From the NCBI RefSeq assembly GCF_000518265.1, contig NZ_JADG01000008.1:310001-374000 (forward strand): a stretch of 64,000 bases of DNA, written 5' to 3'. This document shows, piece after piece, positions 15,896 through 24,282 of the stretch. Source of the DNA: Actinomadura oligospora ATCC 43269. GTDB lineage: Bacteria > Actinomycetota > Actinomycetes > Streptosporangiales > Streptosporangiaceae. Numbering within the stretch: the first letter of the stretch is position 1; every line of letters starts with the position of its first letter. Under the pieces are notes generated by a model that was not told the origin of the DNA, did no database searches, and saw only the letters and a program-made list of their open reading frames with translations. Both the position numbers and the translations under genes were made by a program.

Positions 15896-18238
15896 CTAGA
15901 CCCTCGTGCTCGGGTCAGGGGCGTTTCCGGACGGGCTGGGGCCGGGGTCGAGCTTGTCCAGATGTCCGGGGGAGTCGGGGCCGGGGTCGGGGCTGCTGCT
16001 GTCGGGCGAGCCGCCGCCCGTTCCGCCGCCCCCTCCGGAGCCGTCTCCGGATCCGCCGCCTCCTCCTCCGGTGCTCGGGCTGCCGCCGCCTCCGCCCGTG
16101 GACGGCGGGCCGCTGTCCGGAGGGCCGCTGCTGTCGCCGGGGTGGCTGCCTTCGCCGAGCCGGTTGCCGTCGTTGCCGTCCGGCTTCGGCGAACTGTTGT
16201 CGTGGTCAGGGTTGACGCTGTTGCCGCTGCTGGGCGGACTGGCGTGGTACCGCTGACTCGGCGCGGGCGCGGGCGCGGGCGCCGGCCGCGCGGGTGACGG
16301 CTTCGGCGTGCGCGGAGCGGGCCGGGCCTGGGACGGCTCGCGGTGAGGGGGCTGACCGTCCGCCACCGGGACGGGGACGGGAATCGGGATCGGCAACCCG
16401 GGGATGTAGGGGAGCGGGATGCGTGTGAACGGAATCGTCGGTGGGTGCTTCCAGAACTTCCACCAGTCCCGGGGCATCCCCTTCTTCGGCTTCGGCTTCT
16501 TCTCGGGCTCGGGTGCGGGTGCGGGCTGGTTGGGCTGGTCCGGGTACTTCGGACGCTGCGGGGTCGCTCCGGGCGGCGGAGTGTCCTCCCAAGGCGTGGG
16601 CCTGGCCGGGGGCGCGTAGGGGCTCGGCGGGTTGACCTGCCCGGGGGGCGGGTCGCCCGGCGTCACCGGGGCCGGGTCGGTCGGCACGGGAGGCACGGGG
16701 GTGGGAGCGGGCGCGTCCGGTACCGGAGCCGGTGAGGGCGCGGGCGCCGGGGCAGGGGCCGGGGTTGGTTGCGGGGCCGGATTCGGCTGGACGGGCTTGG
16801 AGTGGTCCGGGTGCGTCCCCGGGTCCTGGTTGGGTTGTCCTGGCTTCTGGCCCGGAGCGTTCGGCGCGGGCTTCCAGTCCGGCTGGCCCGGCTGGTTGGG
16901 CGTGGGTGGGGTCTGCGCCGGGGGACGCCGGTTCGGTCCCTTGCGTCCGGGAGTCTGCGGAGCTTGCTTGAACGGATCGCCCGGCATGAACGGCGCGTTG
17001 GGCAGTCCGGGAATTCCGGGAAGCTTGTTCGTCGGGTTGCCGCTGTTCCCCTTGGGAGACGAGCCGCCCTTCTTACCCTTGCCGGAATTCCCCTTCTTGT
17101 TGGGGCCCTTGGTGTGCTTGCCGGGCTTGGGCGCGGGTTTCTTTCCCCTGTTCGCCTTGCGCTCGTCCCGGTTGTGCCGGAGCCATTCGCGCTCGATCCT
17201 CTCCAGTGCCCTCAAGTGGTCCTCGGCGTCGGTGAGCGCTTTACGGGCCTGTTCTATGGCCTTCTGGTCACCGGAACGCTGGGCCCGGTTGTAGTCCACC
17301 CGCCGGTCGTGGACGTTCAGCTTGGCCTTCTTCAAAAGCTTCTGGTAGTTCTTGCGCAGCATCGCCTTCCGGTAGGCGGTGCCGTCTTCCACGAGGGCCT
17401 TGAAGAGGGTGCTCATGCTGATCCCGCGCGGGTGCCCGAGATCCGTTCCCCCTTCGTTGAGTTTCTGGAGACGCTGGGCGAGGATCTGCGCGATCACCTT
17501 CTCCCGGTAGAACGGGTCGTCCAGGCTGAGCCCCGAACCGGGAGCGGGGGCGTTGTCCCACAGCGTGGTCTCCCACCAGAAGCGGGTGTTCGCGCCCCGG
17601 GCACGCTTGAAGGCCGACGGCTTCTTCTCCGGCTCGCCGCCGGACGGCTGCCGCGGCGCGGGCGGGTTGGACGACGAGCCCCGGTTGCCCCTTCCGCGCC
17701 GTCCGGATGCTCCTGACCGTCTGGTTCCGCCGACCGGACCGGCCGCGGCGACCGGAGCCGGGGAGTTGGGCGTCCCGGACGAGGAGGACTGCGGCGTCCC
17801 GGACGGAGAGGACTGCGGAAGCCCTGAAGAGTCGGCGCCGACCACGCCGCGTCCGTCCGGCGAGACCGGACGGACCGGACCCGGGTTCGCTGTCGGCGCG
17901 GGCAGCGTCCTCGGCCGTCCGGCGGAGGGTGTGCGGTGGCCGTCCGGAGTCGTCCGGCCGGGCGCGGGCATCGGCGTCGGCACGACACGCGACGGCTTCG
18001 GGAGCTGGAAGCGCGGCCGGTCGGGCCTCGGCAGGGTGAGCCGCCACACGGAGGTCGGGGGACGGCAGTTCTGCGCCTGGACGAATCCCGGCCGGACGAC
18101 GCAGATCGGCGGCACGCGGTGCGTGCTCGCCTCGGCGTGCGCCGCGTGGGCCGTCATCGTGTCGTAGGCCAGACCGCCGAGCACGGTGAGGAACAGGGCC
18201 CCGACCAGGGTGAGGCCCACTCGGACGATTTGGATCAT
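15896..18238 (-). CDS. one-pass Pro/Gly-rich membrane or secreted protein, unknown
   Basis: 780 aa from ATG 18238; the frame opens earlier but this Met starts a clean signal-anchor (MIQIVRVGLTLVGALFLTVL), and GGTGA lies upstream. Residues about 50-230 are Pro/Ser/Gly-rich with scattered basic residues. Then comes a folded-looking helical block, about 235-370 (RFWWETTLWDN; LSLDDPFYREKVIAQILAQR; long Lys/Arg helices). A Lys/Gly tract (GKGKKGG) and a very long Pro-rich C-terminus with Ser/Gly blocks follow. The central block is the only part likely to fold. It is divergent from the HTH-membrane protein gene, whose tail has a similar Pro/Gly style. I do not recognise a family. Confidence 0.65.
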   Translation of the reverse strand: MIQIVRVGLTLVGALFLTVLGGLAYDTMTAHAAHAEASTHRVPPICVVRPGFVQAQNCRPPTSVWRLTLPRPDRPRFQLPKPSRVVPTPMPAPGRTTPDGHRTPSAGRPRTLPAPTANPGPVRPVSPDGRGVVGADSSGLPQSSPSGTPQSSSSGTPNSPAPVAAAGPVGGTRRSGASGRRGRGNRGSSSNPPAPRQPSGGEPEKKPSAFKRARGANTRFWWETTLWDNAPAPGSGLSLDDPFYREKVIAQILAQRLQKLNEGGTDLGHPRGISMSTLFKALVEDGTAYRKAMLRKNYQKLLKKAKLNVHDRRVDYNRAQRSGDQKAIEQARKALTDAEDHLRALERIEREWLRHNRDERKANRGKKPAPKPGKHTKGPNKKGNSGKGKKGGSSPKGNSGNPTNKLPGIPGLPNAPFMPGDPFKQAPQTPGRKGPNRRPPAQTPPTPNQPGQPDWKPAPNAPGQKPGQPNQDPGTHPDHSKPVQPNPAPQPTPAPAPAPAPSPAPVPDAPAPTPVPPVPTDPAPVTPGDPPPGQVNPPSPYAPPARPTPWEDTPPPGATPQRPKYPDQPNQPAPAPEPEKKPKPKKGMPRDWWKFWKHPPTIPFTRIPLPYIPGLPIPIPVPVPVADGQPPHREPSQARPAPRTPKPSPARPAPAPAPAPSQRYHASPPSSGNSVNPDHDNSSPKPDGNDGNRLGEGSHPGDSSGPPDSGPPSTGGGGGSPSTGGGGGGSGDGSGGGGGTGGGSPDSSSPDPGPDSPGHLDKLDPGPSPSGNAPDPSTRV

Positions 18239-18411
18239 GAGTTCACCAGATCTGTCCGGTCGAGTGTCCGGCAACACTTCCGGCACGTCCGGACGAATCC
18301 GGACGCACCCGACTCGCGCGTCAGGCCCTTGTCCGAAGTCGATCCATGCGATGTGCTGTCCCTCGCGGGACGGATCACCCGAGAGCGATGGACTTCGGGA
18401 GGAGACCCAGA

Positions 18412-19695
18412 TTGGACGCCGATACCGAAAGGCGGCCCGACCCCCGGTCGGCGACCACCCCGGCCGAGTTCCTGCACGCGCTCCAGCGCCTCCGCGCCTG
18501 GGCGGGCCGGCCGTCCCTGCGAACCCTGACCCGGCTCGCCGGAACCGTCGAGGTCCCGGGCCGTCCACCCGCCGACGCGCTGCCCGTCAGCACCCTCTCG
18601 GACAACCTCAACGGCAAGCGCCTCCCCAACCCGCCCCGCCACGCTTTCGTGGTCGCCTTCGTCACCGCCTGCCTCCGCGCCCACGGCGACGCCGCACCCG
18701 ACATCGCCGCCGAACTGTCCCGCTGGACCGAAGCCCTCGAGACCCTCTCCACCCCGCCCGCGCCGGGCGAGGACGGCCCAGAACACCCCGCCGCACGGGA
18801 AGCAGCGCCGCCCAGCCCCACGCCCGCCGCGATCTCGCGCGAGGACGCCCCAGGGCAGCCGGCCGCACGGGAAGCAGGGCTGTCCAGCGCCACGCCCGTC
18901 GCGATCTCGCGCGAGGTCGCCTCCGATTCGGGGGCGTCTGGCCGAGGTTCGGATGCGGGACGGCCTGGGGCCAAGTCGACGGTGCCCGGTCGGCCGTCGG
19001 GTTCTGGTGTTGATCCGGATGCGTCGGTGTTCGGGGCCGGACGGGCCGCAACAGGCACGGCGGACCCGGAGAGGCGCGTCGCGGACGGTCTCGCCGCTGA
19101 TGGGGTTTCGGAAGTTCCGTCGGCGCGGACGATCGTGTCGGCCCCGCATGAATCGTCGGAACCGGCGTCCGGTGAAAGGAAGCGTCCCGGACTGCGAAGG
19201 TCGCGGAGAACACAGAAGCATTGGGCCAGGACTCGTCCTGTGCCGATCGTCACGGCGCTTCTCGGTGTGGCGGTCGGTGCGGCCACTGTCTGGGGGCTCA
19301 TGCCGTCGCATGTGAATGGCGGAACGCGCTCGGAATCACCCGCTGGGGCGGCTGTTTCGCCGTCGGGCGGTTCCGCTGCGGGGAATTCCGGGGAGTCCGG
19401 GAAAGCGCCGGGCCTCGGTAATCCGACCCCCGGACAAGGCGGGCCGGGGGCTTCCGGGAACGGGTCCACGAATTCCGGGCCGTCCGGCAAGGCGCCCGGG
19501 AAGAAGACCCCGGCGTCCGGCGGCCCGTCCACGGTCGGGGGAGATACGGAGACCGCGACGAATCCGCAGCCGCGGTCGTCGTTCCAGCTTCCGACGACGC
19601 CGCCTACGGGGGCATACGACCCGCGCAAGCAGGCGGGCAAGTACGACCCCGGCAAGTTCAAGCTGCCCAGCGTGCCGCCGTACCGGTACCCGTGA
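18412..19695 (+). CDS. HTH-like N-terminal domain plus single membrane helix, unknown
   Basis: 427 aa from TTG 18412, favoured because GGGAGGAG (18397-18404) is spaced 7 bases from it; ATG 18388 is the alternative. The N-terminus TPAEFLHALQRLRAWAG, then VSTLSDNLNGKRLP and a VVAFVTACL helix, matches the degenerate XRE-type domain seen on many actinomycete proteins. A charged, low-complexity linker follows (two diverged copies of a motif ending AAISRED/VAISREV), then a transmembrane helix about residues 277-296 (IVTALLGVAVGAATVWGLM) and a Gly/Pro/Ser-rich outer tail ending YDPGKFKLPSVPPYRYP. A cytosolic sensor-to-surface link is plausible. It is divergent from the Pro-rich protein at 15.9-18.2 kb. 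Confidence 0.68.
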   Translation: MDADTERRPDPRSATTPAEFLHALQRLRAWAGRPSLRTLTRLAGTVEVPGRPPADALPVSTLSDNLNGKRLPNPPRHAFVVAFVTACLRAHGDAAPDIAAELSRWTEALETLSTPPAPGEDGPEHPAAREAAPPSPTPAAISREDAPGQPAAREAGLSSATPVAISREVASDSGASGRGSDAGRPGAKSTVPGRPSGSGVDPDASVFGAGRAATGTADPERRVADGLAADGVSEVPSARTIVSAPHESSEPASGERKRPGLRRSRRTQKHWARTRPVPIVTALLGVAVGAATVWGLMPSHVNGGTRSESPAGAAVSPSGGSAAGNSGESGKAPGLGNPTPGQGGPGASGNGSTNSGPSGKAPGKKTPASGGPSTVGGDTETATNPQPRSSFQLPTTPPTGAYDPRKQAGKYDPGKFKLPSVPPYRYP

Positions 19696-19720
19696 CCGGG
19701 TAGGCGGACGCAGCGGGGAC

Positions 19721-19760
19721 CCCCGGCCGGAGCATGGCCTCTTCCGGCCGGGGATTTCTT
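19721..19760 (+). terminator. intrinsic terminator
   Basis: CCCCGGCCGGA (19721-19731) and TCCGGCCGGGG (19743-19753) form a perfect 11-bp stem followed by ATTTCTT. It lies 25 bases past the stop at 19695. Confidence 0.85.
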
Positions 19761-19832
19761 GTGTCTGCGGGCGTCCGAGTGTCTGGGGGTGTCCGAGTGT
19801 CTGCGGGCGTCTGAGTGTCCGCGGGTGTCCGA
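19761..19832. repeat. four 18-bp tandem repeats, non-coding
   Basis: The unit GTGTCTGCGGGCGTCCGA occurs four times in succession with 0-3 changes per copy, directly after the terminator. The remainder of the gap (19833-20106) contains the promoter region of the acyl-CoA dehydrogenase. Confidence 0.8.
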
Positions 19833-20044
19833 GGGGTTGTGAAGAACCGGTTCCGGGGTTGTCGGCGCGCACGGACGGGCCGTGCGGAAGCCTGCAGGGG
19901 GCCGCGGCGCGCTGCGTGGCACGGATGAGTGACGGAGCGGTGGCCCTCCGCTGTGAGGTGAGTCACTTTCGCCGGTGAGTTGGAGGAAATCGCCCAGCGG
20001 GGACGGGTTGCGCCTGGTTACCAGCGGGTAGCATGATGTGGAGT

Positions 20045-20056
20045 TACTGACCAGTA
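20045..20056. promoter_or_regulatory. palindrome TACTGACCAGTA, candidate operator of fadE5
   Basis: Arms TACTG and CAGTA flank a 2-base centre, about 50 bp before ATG 20107 and just downstream of a -10-like TAGCAT (20029-20034). The size suits a TetR-type repressor, the usual controllers of fatty-acid genes. No matching regulator gene adjoins. Confidence 0.4.
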
Positions 20057-20106
20057 CGCATTGCGGGGCCCTCCCAGCCGCCGCCGAGAAACCCACGGAG
20101 TGGTCG

Positions 20107-21942
20107 ATGGGGCACTACAAGAGCAACCTCCGGGACCTGGAGTTCAACCTCTTCGAGGTGTTCGGCCGCCAGGACCTGCTCGGCAGCGGCCCGTACGCCG
20201 AGCTGGACGAGGACACCGTCCGCAGCGTCCTGGACGAGGTGAACCGCCTCGCCGAGGGCCCCCTGGCCGAGTCGTTCACCGACGCCGACCGCAACCCGCC
20301 GAAGTTCGACCCGGCCACCAGCACGGTGACGATGCCGGAGTCGTTCAAGAAGTCCTACAAGACCTGGATGGACGCCGAGTGGTGGCGCCTGGAGCTGCCC
20401 GAGGCGCTCGGCGGCACCAACGCCCCGCGTTCGGTCTGCTGGTCGGTCGCCGAGATGGTGCTGGGCTCCAACCCCGCCGTCCACATGTTCGGCTGCGGCC
20501 CGTCCTTCGCCAAGCTCCTCTGGTCGATCGGCACCGACGAGCAGAAGAAGTTCGCCGAGATGGCGATCGAGCGCGGCTGGGGCGCCACCATGGTCCTCAC
20601 CGAGCCGGACGCCGGATCCGACGTCGGCGCCGGCCGCACCAAGGCGATCCAGCAGCCCGACGGCACCTGGCACATCGAGGGCGTCAAGCGCTTCATCACC
20701 TCGGCCGAGCACGACATGGCCGAGAACATCTTCCACCTGGTGCTCGCCCGCCCCGAGGGCGCCGGCCCCGGCACCAAGGGCCTGTCGATGTTCCTTGTGT
20801 CCAAGTACGACGTGGACCTGGAGACCGGTGAGCTCGGCGAGCGCAACGGCGCCTACGTCACCAACGTCGAGAAGAAGATGGGCCTCAAGGTCTCCACGAC
20901 CTGCGAGCTCACCTTCGGCGAGAAGCACCCCGCCGTCGGCACCCTGGTCGGCGACGTCCACGAGGGCATCAAGCAGATGTTCCTCGTCATCGAGAACGCC
21001 CGCATGATGGTCGGCACCAAGGCCATCGCGACGCTCTCCACCGGGTACCTGAACGCGCTCGAGTACGCCAAGGAGCGCGTGCAGGGCGCCGACCTCACCC
21101 AGATGACCGACAAGACCGCGCCGCGCGTCACCATCACCCACCACCCGGACGTCCGCCGCTCCCTGCTCACGCAGAAGGCGTACGCCGAGGGCATGCGCGC
21201 GCTGGTCCTGCTCACCGCGACCTACCAGGACGCCGTCCAGGTCGCCGAGCACAACGGCGAGCGCGACGAGCTCGCCGAGAAGATCAACGACCTGCTGCTG
21301 CCGATCGTCAAGGGCTTCGGCTCCGAGCGCGCCTACGCCCTGCTCGGCGCCGAGTCGCTGCAGACCCTCGGCGGATCGGGCTTCCTGCAGGAGTACCCGA
21401 TCGAGCAGTACATCCGGGACTCCAAGATCGACACCCTCTACGAGGGCACCACCGCGATCCAGGGCCAGGACTTCTTCTTCCGCAAGATCCTGCGCGACCA
21501 GGGCGCCACGCTGAAGGTCCTCGCGGACGAGATCAAGACGTTCGCCGAGTCCGAGGCGGGCAACGGCCGGCTCAAGAACGAGCGCGCCGCGCTGCTCAAG
21601 GCCCTGGACGACCTGCAGGGCATCCTGAACCCGATGATCGGGTGGGCCATCTCCTCCATGGAGAACCCGAAGGAGCTCTACAAGATCGGCCTGTCCTCGT
21701 CCCGGTTCCTGCTGGCCGCCGGCGACGTCGTCATCGCCTGGCTGCTGCTCCGCCAGGCCGAGGTCGCCCTCGCCAAGCTCGGCGGCGAGAACGTCTCGGA
21801 CGCCGACAAGTCCTTCTACACCGGCAAGGTCGCGGCCGCGCAGTTCTTCGCGCAGACCGTCCTGCCGCGCATCGCCTCCGACCGCGCCGCCACCGAGGCC
21901 ACCAACCTCGACGTGATGGAGCTCGCCGAAGAGGCGTTCTGA
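20107..21942 (+). CDS. fadE5: acyl-CoA dehydrogenase, FadE5 type
   Basis: FAD enzyme that introduces the 2,3-trans double bond in the first step of fatty acyl-CoA beta-oxidation. The start is ATG 20107 ([19 protein letters not shown]), matching the N-terminus of mycobacterial FadE5; the length of 611 aa is also that of FadE5. The FAD and substrate region [19 protein letters not shown] and the catalytic-base segment [16 protein letters not shown] are present, and an extra C-terminal helical domain typical of these long FadEs completes it. FadE5 accepts a broad range of chain lengths in mycobacteria. The gene appears monocistronic, with an IS30 copy inserted about 70 bases after its stop. Confidence 0.95.
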   Translation: MGHYKSNLRDLEFNLFEVFGRQDLLGSGPYAELDEDTVRSVLDEVNRLAEGPLAESFTDADRNPPKFDPATSTVTMPESFKKSYKTWMDAEWWRLELPEALGGTNAPRSVCWSVAEMVLGSNPAVHMFGCGPSFAKLLWSIGTDEQKKFAEMAIERGWGATMVLTEPDAGSDVGAGRTKAIQQPDGTWHIEGVKRFITSAEHDMAENIFHLVLARPEGAGPGTKGLSMFLVSKYDVDLETGELGERNGAYVTNVEKKMGLKVSTTCELTFGEKHPAVGTLVGDVHEGIKQMFLVIENARMMVGTKAIATLSTGYLNALEYAKERVQGADLTQMTDKTAPRVTITHHPDVRRSLLTQKAYAEGMRALVLLTATYQDAVQVAEHNGERDELAEKINDLLLPIVKGFGSERAYALLGAESLQTLGGSGFLQEYPIEQYIRDSKIDTLYEGTTAIQGQDFFFRKILRDQGATLKVLADEIKTFAESEAGNGRLKNERAALLKALDDLQGILNPMIGWAISSMENPKELYKIGLSSSRFLLAAGDVVIAWLLLRQAEVALAKLGGENVSDADKSFYTGKVAAAQFFAQTVLPRIASDRAATEATNLDVMELAEEAF

Positions 21943-22011
21943 TCCTCGTATGAGGTAGAGACCCGCTCCGCCCTCCCGCGGAACCGGTAGCGACGGCCCC
22001 CGCCACGTCTT

Positions 22012-23300
22012 GGGTTCTAGTGGTCGTCGCAACGCCCTAGCCGGGGGTTGTGATGGATTTCGAGGTCCGGGACCGGTCGATCAACCGGGGAGGTCGGAGG
22101 CTGGTCGAGGAACGGCGGGTCTACCTTCAGCTCGTGCAGCAGGGTGTGAGCAATCGGGAAGCCTGTCGGATCGTCGGGATCAACTACCGGACGGGGAAGC
22201 GGTGGCGCAACGGGCGCGCCCCGTCCGGCACGACTACGGGGGCGCCGCCCATCAAGGTGGCGTCCCTGACCGGTCCCTGCCGGTATCTGCGTGAGGACGA
22301 TCGGATCCATATCGCCGACCGGCTGCGTGAGGGCGCCTCGCTTCGTCAGATCGCGGCCGAACTGGGCCGCAGCCCGTCCACCGTCAGCCGGGAAGTCCGC
22401 CGCAACCGGCACCCGACCGGTGGGCAGTATCGTCCGCACGCGGCCCAGGCCCGCGCTGACACCCGCCGGCCCCGCCCCAAGCCCGGCAAGATCAGGCAAT
22501 GCCCTGAGCTGCGAGACTTCATCCAGCACCACCTTGACCTGCGGTGGAGCCCGGAACAGATCTGCCAGGCTCTGCGGACCCGCTTCCCCGACCGGCCGGA
22601 GATGCATGTGGTCCACGAGACGATCTACCAAGCCCTCTACCTTCAAGGCCGCGGCGAGCTGCGCCGCGAACTGACCCAGGCACTGCGCACCGGACGTGCC
22701 CGCCGCAGACCACGCCGCCAGACACAGCAACGCACCCCACGGTTCGCCACCCCGATGGTGATGATCAGCGAACGCCCGGCCGAGGCCGCCGACCGGGCCG
22801 TCCCAGGGCACTGGGAAGGCGACCTGGTCATCGGCAAGGACAGTGCCTCAGCCATCGGCACCCTGGTCGAGCGGGCCACCCGATATGTGATGCTGCTGCA
22901 CCTGCCGCACGGCCGCACCGCCGAACACGTTCGTGACGCCCTGGTCGAGACGGTCCAGTCCCTGCCCACCCACCTGACGCGGTCGCTGACCTGGGATCAG
23001 GGCGCCGAGATGGCCTCCCACGGCGCGTTCACCCTGGCCACCGGCATCCCCGTCTACTTCTGTGACCCCGCCAGCCCCTGGCAGCGCGGCTCGAACGAGA
23101 ACACCAACGGCCTACTCCGCCAGTACTTCCCCAAAGGCACCGACCTGTCAGTCCACACCCGCGAGAACCTGGACGCCGTCGCCGCCGAACTCAACTCCCG
23201 CCCACGCAAAACACTCGGCTGGGAAACCCCAGCCGAGCGCCTCGCTAAGCTCCTGACACCAGTCAACTGATCACCAGTGTTGCAACGACCCCTCGAACCC
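22012..23300 (+). mobile_element. IS30-family insertion sequence
   Basis: A 1289-bp element bounded by imperfect 22-bp inverted repeats, left 22012-22033 and right 23279-23300, matching at 19 of 22 positions. Both begin GGGTTC at the outer end and share the inner part GGTCGT(C/T)GCAAC. A single intact transposase gene fills it. I see no 2-3-bp target duplication at these borders, so the ends may be off by a few bases or the site has since changed. Confidence 0.88.
22050..23270 (+). CDS. IS30-family transposase
   Basis: 406 aa, full length, with no frameshift. The N-terminal helix-turn-helix is SNREACRIVGINYRTGKRW, and a second HTH of the IS30 type follows (LRQIAAELGRSPSTVSREV). The DDE catalytic core shows D in GHWEGDLVIGK, D in LTWDQGAEM and E in SNENTNGLLRQYFPKGTDL. 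GTG 22050 or ATG 22053 may start it; both follow a GGGGG tract. The intact frame and well-kept ends suggest the element could still be active. Confidence 0.95.
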   Translation: MMDFEVRDRSINRGGRRLVEERRVYLQLVQQGVSNREACRIVGINYRTGKRWRNGRAPSGTTTGAPPIKVASLTGPCRYLREDDRIHIADRLREGASLRQIAAELGRSPSTVSREVRRNRHPTGGQYRPHAAQARADTRRPRPKPGKIRQCPELRDFIQHHLDLRWSPEQICQALRTRFPDRPEMHVVHETIYQALYLQGRGELRRELTQALRTGRARRRPRRQTQQRTPRFATPMVMISERPAEAADRAVPGHWEGDLVIGKDSASAIGTLVERATRYVMLLHLPHGRTAEHVRDALVETVQSLPTHLTRSLTWDQGAEMASHGAFTLATGIPVYFCDPASPWQRGSNENTNGLLRQYFPKGTDLSVHTRENLDAVAAELNSRPRKTLGWETPAERLAKLLTPVN

Positions 23301-23453
23301 GCCTATCCGGACGGGGGCCGTCCGCATGTCTGCGGGACGATGCTCCCCGGAACCCGCCGGTGGGTGTTTCGTTACCGTTCCGAGTAGGTGGGATGACCCC
23401 CGGGAACGGATACCGCAGGAGCACGACCGCGGATCGCACGGCGGAGGTCATCC

Positions 23454-23696
23454 ATGGGTCTCGGCGTCAGCGTCTTCACCATCACCCTCGGGCTGATCCT
23501 CAAGTTCGCGATCCAGCCGAACGCCATGCAGGACCCGGTCGACATCCACATCGTCGGCGTGATCCTCATCATCGTCGGCGGCGTCACCTTCGCTTTGCAG
23601 CTGCTGATGATGAGCGGCGTCCAGACACGCCGCCGCGACGACCCGTCCGACCGCGACCGCATCTACCGGGACGACCACCGGCCGCCCCCGCCCTGA
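23454..23696 (+). CDS. DUF6458 family small membrane protein
   Basis: 80 aa with two transmembrane helices, MGLGVSVFTITLGLILKFAI and VGVILIIVGGVTFALQLLMM, and a basic, Asp/Pro-rich cytosolic tail ending RPPPP. This is the standard layout of DUF6458 in actinomycetes. GGAGG lies at 23444-23448, spaced 5 bases from ATG 23454. Function unknown. It lies between the IS30 copy and the I36-type gene. Confidence 0.85.
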   Translation: MGLGVSVFTITLGLILKFAIQPNAMQDPVDIHIVGVILIIVGGVTFALQLLMMSGVQTRRRDDPSDRDRIYRDDHRPPPP

Positions 23697-23886
23697 CCGA
23701 ACCGCCCGCCCGCCGCCCTGACCTCAATGGCAGCCGCCGCCCTGACCCCACCGGCCGAGGGCCGGCGCCGCCTCTCGTGCGGCCGGGCGAGTCCCGGTCC
23801 GCCCGTCCGGTCGCGCCAGCGCCCCCGTCCCGTCCCGCGGCTTCCCGCTCGCCGGTGCGGGCACCCTGCGGATGCCCGCACCGGGC

Positions 23887-24222
23887 TCAGCGCACCTTGT
23901 AACTCCACCTGTTGCCGCCCCGGTGGAACTTCCCGACCAAGGCTCCGGGCTTCACGGTCTGGTATGAGCCCTTGCAGCTCATGTCGAAGTACACGCGCAC
24001 CGACTTGCTGCTGCGGTTCCTCATCGACCTGAACGGGTGACCGTGGTAGCAGACGCCCTTGTGGGCGCCGCTGAACCCCGGCGACCCCTTGAAGTCATAC
24101 TTCGTCCAGGTGCAGATCTCCCCCTTGTTGCACTTGATCTTGGAATGGGCGTCGGCGGTCCCGACGGCGAGGGACATCGTGACGATCGCCGTGGCGGCGA
24201 CGGCCGTGACGTGCTTCAGCAT
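23887..24222 (-). CDS. secreted peptidase inhibitor I36-like protein
   Basis: 111 aa with a Sec signal (MLKHVTAVAATAIVTMSLAV, cleavage after ADA, about residue 25). The mature part has four Cys (31, 37, 58, 83), which could form two disulfides, and the crystallin-like pattern ICTWTKYDFKG ... SVRVYFDMSCKG. Family I36 includes the Streptomyces metalloproteinase inhibitor SMPI; inhibition has not been shown for most members. ATG 24222 follows GGAGAG. It starts 60 bases after the AraC regulator's stop, so the two may be co-transcribed. Confidence 0.82.
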   Translation of the reverse strand: MLKHVTAVAATAIVTMSLAVGTADAHSKIKCNKGEICTWTKYDFKGSPGFSGAHKGVCYHGHPFRSMRNRSSKSVRVYFDMSCKGSYQTVKPGALVGKFHRGGNRWSYKVR

Positions 24223-24282
24223 GGGCGCTTCTCTCCGGTGACAGGTGGTCGCCTTCGGCCACCCGATGGCCTGTGGACGTGA

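Noticed and set aside
20044..22032. 662-codon minus-strand frame across fadE5
   Set aside because: Antisense shadow of a conserved acyl-CoA dehydrogenase; no motifs, no ribosome site.
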